From positions 3,050,501 to 3,114,500 of the forward strand of contig OY756958.1 in the NCBI GenBank assembly GCA_963580455.1: a stretch of DNA of 64,000 nt, read 5' to 3'. Below are positions 58,738-64,000 of this stretch, in pieces. The notes beneath the pieces were generated by a model. It searched no databases, was not told the origin of the DNA, and saw only the letters and a list, made by a program, of their open reading frames with translations. Made by a program: the position numbers and the translations under genes. The stretch's first letter is position 1; each line of letters starts with the position of its first letter. The stretch is from Euonymus europaeus (lineage: Eukaryota > Streptophyta > Magnoliopsida > Celastrales > Celastraceae).

Positions 58738-59395
58738 GCAATGAACGTCATCATTTCATATCCGTATACTCGCAAGTCCTGGAGCTGCATTATATATGCT
58801 CTTAGCTGTGGAGGAAGACATTAAGTAAGTCAATCCATTACAAACTGATACGTTCAGATTAATCAAATTGCAGAATGACAGCAGTGAGGACGGAAACAGG
58901 ATTTTCAATCTGCCACATCTTCCTAAGCTCAGAGTTTTGAGGCTGCAAAATGATGAGAGCTCTCCAGCCTCGACACTGACTCCTCCATTTGGGAATATCT
59001 CACTGAAAGCACGGTCCCATGCATTACGTTCTTCCAAATTGGGCAGTTTCTTAAAGAAACCTGGTGGAATAGAAGTGATGATTTCTTCATGGAAATCAAA
59101 AACCGTAAGGGATTTTAATCCGCCAAACATTTCAGAACGAAATTCTCCATGCCACATCTTCTTCGTTGTGTAATTCCAACTCAATGACAATTCTTCCAGG
59201 TTGGGGAATATATCCTGTCAAAATATTATGTACATGTAAAAAAAGAAAGATGCAAAAGGATAGAAGGAGTTATATTATTCACTCAACATGCTAGTATAGT
59301 GCAATAAAACACATACTTACATATATAAATTTTACACATGGCTTTAAAAATTCAGCTATTATTACTAAAATGTAATTGTTATTACAAAAAAAAGG
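58738..59395 (-). pseudogene. NLR4: exon 4 and intron remnant of a fourth NLR
   Basis: From an acceptor TTTTGACAG at about 59214 the minus strand encodes the NLR exon 4 start (IFPNLEELSLSWNYTTKK, then LPNLEERNAWDRAF). A 4-bp insertion near 58795 shifts the frame after STAKS; homology stops near 58738. On the other side it continues about 180 bp into intron 3, to 59395. No other NLR4 exon is in the window, so this is an isolated LRR remnant. Confidence 0.88.
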
Positions 59396-59435
59396 AACAA
59401 CACTTTGCTTTCCGTTTGTTTGAGCTTATTTTTGT

Positions 59436-59600
59436 AATTTTAATGGTAGCTTATAAGTTTTAATTTGAGAAAAAAGCTCGGAAGCGTTTGGTAAAACTTA
59501 TAACGGGAACTAGTTTATAGCGTTTGGTAAAACTTATAACGGGCACTAATTTATAAATTGTAAAAATTTATATCTAGTTATATTAACAATGAAATATAAT
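59436..59600. repeat. Short tandem duplication
   Basis: GCGTTTGGTAAAACTTATAA and about 16 following bases occur twice in a row (59485-59555). It borders the end of NLR4 homology and may be part of a decayed MITE. Confidence 0.4.
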
Positions 59601-59792
59601 ATTTTACTATGGATTATAATAAAGATATAATGTTACAATGGAATAGATTAATAGATTTAAGATTGACCTATATAACATTAACGAACAAAGTCTAGAGTCG
59701 GCAGTAAATTTTTAGTTTTTTACATCCAACTCAGATCCATCCACCGGGCACTGAAGAAAGCCAGTGAATCTTGCGAAGACGACCCAAAAAGA

Positions 59793-60360
59793 ATGGCCCG
59801 GACGCTAACAAACCCACACCCGGACCCGACTGATCAATCTCTGCTACAGCTGCCGCAGCCGCCCCACCGAAGCGACGTAGACGAGAACGTGAAGCAGCTC
59901 AGTGAATGCTCCTCTTTCTACTTGTAATTACAGGTTCTCTCATTGACCCATATTGAGATTTGAGAAGGAGGGAGAACACAAGCACTTCTTTCGATCATTT
60001 TCGATTAGAGAAAATAACTTAAACCCTAAACCCAGGGAGAACAACATTTTCTTTTTGTATTTGATTTACAGGACTGCCTTGTCAATACCAAGAAAAATAG
60101 GTAGTCTTGCCAAACGTGTATGGTTTTATACCCCTTCAATCTCTCCCTCTTCGCTTCATGCTCGATAGAGTGCATAAACGTCGAGGTTTGCTCGATTTTC
60201 ATTTGTTTCTTTTTTGTTTTGAAAGCGAACAGCTAATTGGGTATATTTCAATTTGATGTTTACCCAATTTATATATATTGTTTTTTTTATTGGATTGTTG
60301 GCAGATGTTCAAGCTCTGAAGGAATGCAACGAAAGGATGAAGAGTGTGAAAGAAAAGTGA
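59793..60360 (+). pseudogene. Twin-CX9C mitochondrial protein (COX-assembly factor-like), two nonsense codons
   Basis: Three exons fit: 59793-59933, 60072-60117 and 60305-60360, with CAG|GTTCTC, TTTACAG and TTGGCAG borders and consistent phases. The start is MARTLTNPHPDPTDQS, followed by DVDENVKQLSEC. Both CX9C pairs are present: C39/C49 and the pair ending QALKEC, then NERMKSVKEK and a stop. The size, about 80 codons, fits CHCH proteins of the intermembrane space. Codon 45 is TAA where the family has a serine codon, and exon 2 has an in-frame TAG. The structure with introns means a segmental copy, not a retrocopy. COA4-like identity is from memory of the family. Confidence 0.72.
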
Positions 60361-60377
60361 CGGTATGAGATTTTTGT
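60307..60377. repeat. 71-bp direct repeat, left copy
   Basis: Identical to 61336-61406. It includes nearly all of exon 3 of the twin-CX9C pseudogene plus the bases after its stop. The two copies bracket the SINE array. Confidence 0.9.
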
Positions 60378-61335
60378 AAAGGCGGGGAGTAGGTAAATAA
60401 TGCCACCCCGAATATAAAATATATTTCCAACATAAAGGCGCCTTTATGTTGGAAATATATTTTATATTCGGGGTGGCATTATTTACCTACTCCCCGCCTT
60501 TACCAAGGATTGAACTTGGGTGGTAGCCTTTATAGGCCCCCCAATGTCCAACCTTGTACCACTGAACCAACTTGGCTCAGTGGTTCAAGGTTGGACATTG
60601 GGGGGCCTATAAAGGCTACCACCCAAGTTCAATCCTTGGTAAAGGCGGGGAGTAGGTAAATAATGTCACCCCGAATATAAAAAAAAATATATTTCCAACA
60701 TAAAGGCGCCTTTATGTTGAAAATATATTTTATATTCGGGGTGGCATTATTTACCTACTCCCCGCCTTTACCAAAGATTGAACTTGGGTGGTAGCCTTTA
60801 TAGGCCCCCCAATGTCCAACCTTGTACCACTGAGCCAACTTGGTTCAGTGGTACCAGGACGGACCTCTGAGGAACCTATAAAGGAGGTCCCAAGTTCGAT
60901 CCTGGGTAAAGGCGGAGAGTGGACAATGTGCCACCCCGAATATAAAAATATATTTCCAGGCTCAGTGGTACCAGGACTTGCACTGGGGCGCCTATGAAGG
61001 TGACCACCCAGGTTCGATCCTGGGTAAAGGCGGGGAGTAGGTAAATAATGCCACCCCGAATATAAAATATATTTCCAACATAAAGGCGCCTTTATGTTGG
61101 AAATATATTTTATATTCGGGGTGGCATTATTTACCTACTCCCCGCCTTTACCAAGGATTGAACTTGGGTGGTAGCCTTTATAGGCAATGTCCAACCTTGT
61201 ACCACTGAGCCAACTTGGTTCAGTGGTACAAGGTTGGACATTGGGGGGCCTATAAAGGAGGTCCCAAGTTCGATCCTGGGTAAAGGCGGGGAGTGGACAA
61301 TGTGCCACCCCGAATATAAAAATATATTTCCAACA
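60378..61335. mobile_element. Inverted cluster of about eight tRNA-derived SINE monomers
   Basis: Monomers of roughly 120-138 bp carry an A-box TGGCTCAGTGG and a B-box GGTTCGATCC about 50 bp apart, then CACCCCGAATATAAA. Order by orientation: plus (3' part, 60378-60439), minus (60440-60569), plus (to 60706), minus (to 60838), plus (60839-60957), plus (60958-61088), minus (61089-61211), plus (61212-61335). The result is a set of long palindromes; the first (60377-60502) has perfect 63-nt arms. Short frames inside are not genes. Confidence 0.8.
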
Positions 61336-61406
61336 GTTCAAGCTCTGAAGGAATGCAACGAAAGGATGAAGAGTGTGAAAGAAAAGTGACGGTATGAGAT
61401 TTTTGT
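61336..61406. repeat. 71-bp direct repeat, right copy
   Basis: Second copy of 60307-60377; after it the pseudogene's original 3' flank resumes (GAAAATCACAGC). Confidence 0.9.
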
Positions 61407-62474
61407 GAAAATCACAGCTATTCTAGTTGTTCTTTGATTGATCTTGGTGATTTAATATAATGTAAGATTTATTGGGTATGGACCTTTATGAGTTTGAATG
61501 GATAATAATGATTTGAAAGAAATCTTATAAATGGAATATGCAGGAAAACATTTATATTTTGATTTATCCTTCATGCTTGCCTTAGGTATTTTGAGGGGTT
61601 AGCTGCTGAGTTTTGAATTTATGTTTGTAAAAGAAGATCATATATAGCTGGGTAGAATGCGTCAAGGAATTTCTAATGGATGGCTGAAAGAAACTATGGA
61701 AATCCGAAATCCTGAAATTGTTGCTGATTATGAGAATATGTTCTGCAGCTCACATTTTAGGATGCAAAAAAGGTTATTTATTTTCTATACATAGAATTTA
61801 GAAGCCCTTAGAAATCAGCTGCTGCAAATGGAGCTAGGTCTTCTTTCTTCACCTTCTCTGTTTCTCGTGTCATTTGTTCCGAATCAGTGATGGCTTCTTT
61901 CTACATTAAGGGGAATAAGGACATTGTCAATGCAGGCTGCTAGCTAATTGGGTTTCCAAAACAAAGAGATGTCACCTTCTTCTTGGAACTACTGTCCTAA
62001 CTAAAACAATGGCCTTATCATGACCTGGGGGAATTGTTAGGGAAGGAAAATGTTCATAAAGAAGAAACAAAATTTGGGCAATGCTTCTATGGTGTTGTTG
62101 ACTGCTTGTTTGAAATACATGAGCTGTTGTAGATAAGTATGTAAGTAACCTTAGTTATCCTATCCTTTTCAAAAGTTGCTCTTTGATTCTGAATCTGCAC
62201 AAAATATCTGCCATGAGATGATGATAAGACAATGATGCATAAATTCAAAGGATGCAAAAACTTCTATATGATAGCATTGTAGATGGCGATTGTGTAGTTA
62301 CGGGCATTTGATTGCTAATCCAATGAATGAATGTGTGGCAAACATGAGTGTGTGTGAAATGAGTATTACCATGTTTAGTATGAAATAGAGAGTGAACATG
62401 AGTGTTAGAATTTTTATTGTGATTATTTATTAATAAGCGGTAAAACAGTATTTTTAATCTCCAAAGCAAATATA
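61407..62474. other. Intergenic, no gene recognised
   Basis: Presumably the old 3' flank of the twin-CX9C pseudogene. No frame with a recognisable domain, no repeat structure. Confidence 0.4.
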
Positions 62475-63080
62475 GGGTCCGTTTGAAAGACAATTTGGAT
62501 TTTAGCATATATTTTAGCTTATATGCTGCTAGCGTATATGCTGTTTAAGATGCTGACATTTATATTGTTTCAAATGCTGTGGGTGTTTGGTTCAATTTTT
62601 CTGATAACATAAATGTTATTCCAAATGCTATGGCTAATTACATACAGGAGTATTAGCAGAAATTCAAAAATAATGAGATTAATATATTTATAAAAAAATA
62701 TATGTATTTTTTATATGAACATTTTAACATTTTTAATAATATTTAAAAAATTCTAACATTTAAATATTTTTAATAATATTAAAAAATTTCTAACATTTAT
62801 TTTAATAATATTAACATTTTTTCAAAAATAATAAATGTAAATATAATAAGGGGCACTTTGGCCATTAAAAGAAAATAGTTGGGGCATTTAAGACATTTCA
62901 TTAGTGAAATGCTAAATGGTTTTTTAAATGCTACAAAAACAAGCATTTCAGAAATTGCCCAAATATACTAGACTTTATGCTACATGTTAAATTGTTGTTT
63001 GGTTGTGATTTTATTCACGTGTAGCATATATGCTATTTTCTAGCATATATGCTAGTTAAAATGGTTATCCAAACGGCACC
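62475..63080. mobile_element. MITE, 606 bp, Harbinger-like ends
   Basis: Ends GGGTCCGTTTG and, reverse-complemented, GGTGCCGTTTGG (9 of 11 matching), with ATA on both sides (62472-62474, 63081-63083). Subterminal palindromes TAGCATATATGCTA recur at both ends. The family differs from that at 40409. The core is AT-rich with no protein. 63081-64000 shows no gene. Confidence 0.65.
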
Positions 63081-64000
63081 ATAATTTTTTAAAAAGTAAT
63101 TTGAACCTCAAAAATTAGGATGACCCTTTATCAAATACTTTGATAAGTCATTAGTTGGAGATGAAATGAAGATCTCTGGGTATTTCAAGTTGGCTGGCCT
63201 AGCATGAGCTGCAACACTATATTGTAATTTTTGAGCCCGGCCTTGTTCAGTGTGCCTGGGCTACATCAGGTTGTATTAATGATTAATTCTTATGGAACGT
63301 TTTGGGAGAGTGAAAAGCTATTGGTCCTCTCACTCAACCTATAACTTGGGTGGGCCCAACTGATTTTAGAGCAGTGGAATACATGAGTCTTGGTAGTTAG
63401 GGGCGAACTTTAAAAGAACGATCCTCTTAAGAAAAATTAAAAAGGAATTAAATTAGTTAGTTTTTTAATTTTAAATTTTAATAGACTGAAAGTGTTTGGA
63501 TTATTTTTTAAAATGGGGTTTAAATGAGTTTATAAGACTACTATTTTTTAAAAAAAAAATTATGGGTCCTAACTCCTAAAGATTTGGGGGGCTTGAGTGG
63601 GCCGAGGAATAAAACTGGTTAGGTACCTTTTCAATTAGGAAATATCAAAATTATTTTTATTTAAGGTGTCTTGTACCAAAATTGTTCTAAAATCATTTTA
63701 ATTGGAGTTTTTCATATTTTATATAAGTTAGGGATTAAAATACACTCACTAATATATTTGAGAACTTACTTGTAATTAAGGATACAGAAGAGTTGGGTAT
63801 GGTTATGGTTTAGGTTTTGTTTGAGATATCCTAACCATTTATTAATTTGTTCGAGAATCATATACCCGACATCAGAAACAAAAATCGACCCGAGATCGTG
63901 ACGGATTAGAAAATTGAAAGTTGGTGTTTCTCACTAAGATCGTTAGCCAACAAATACAGAAACTAAAATCGCGGAAAAAATAAACGAAAATCAAACACCA

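Noticed and set aside
60500..61300. tRNA genes, because of A- and B-box sequences
   Set aside because: No cloverleaf, acceptor stem or anticodon arm; the boxes recur in both orientations within a repeated 120-138 bp monomer, so they are SINE heads.
60788..61389. Small ORFs repeating VPSSILGKGGEWTMCHPEY
   Set aside because: These are chance frames through SINE monomers, repeated only because the DNA is repeated.

Overview
The window is nuclear DNA of a flowering plant, almost certainly a eudicot. It has a tandem cluster of CC-NB-ARC-LRR (CNL) disease-resistance genes of the RPS2/RPS5/At4g27190-like type, plant-type introns, Ty1-copia, L1-type LINE, CACTA (En/Spm), PIF/Harbinger and tRNA-derived SINE elements, and decayed fragments of ordinary plant genes. 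Nothing bacterial, viral or organellar was seen. The species cannot be named from the sequence.

Layout. 1-2524: the 5' part of a Ty1-copia retrotransposon (minus strand, LTR at 1803-2524) inserted in the last exon of NLR1. 2525-7123: NLR1, a broken CNL. 7124-11300: NLR1 upstream DNA with a satellite-like tandem array and hairpin-forming repeats. 11300-15560: a MITE, LTR remnants and a duplicated block. 15560-30480: NLR2 downstream flank, invaded by a Harbinger element (18094-20669) and a LINE (20723-30338); the LINE was itself split by a CACTA element (25778-29259). 30600-32180: fragments of other genes (an MA3-domain translation factor and an IQ-motif exon). 32296-39120: NLR2, the only CNL whose four coding exons are all open (about 1,562 aa). 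39120-45750: its flank, with a Harbinger MITE, a LINE fragment and a second IQ exon. 45872-51881: NLR3, truncated by a 1-bp deletion at the end of exon 1. 52000-58700: upstream flank with duplications and gene fragments. 58738-59395: NLR4, a one-exon remnant. 59793-60360: a pseudogene of a twin-CX9C mitochondrial protein, interrupted at its 3' end by an unusual inverted SINE array (60378-61335). 61400-64000: one MITE and no recognisable gene.

All NLR copies are on the minus strand and share a gene-plus-flank repeat unit, so the copies serve as each other's reference. Paralogous flanks show the pre-insertion state of both the Harbinger and the LINE sites, date indels in NLR1 and NLR3, and show that an exon with two IQ (calmodulin/light-chain binding) motifs has travelled with the 3' ends of NLR2 and NLR3. 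Splice phases would allow that exon to be read in frame from the NLR, a testable integrated-domain hypothesis. The most unusual structure is the head-to-head and tail-to-tail SINE cluster bounded by a 71-bp direct repeat.
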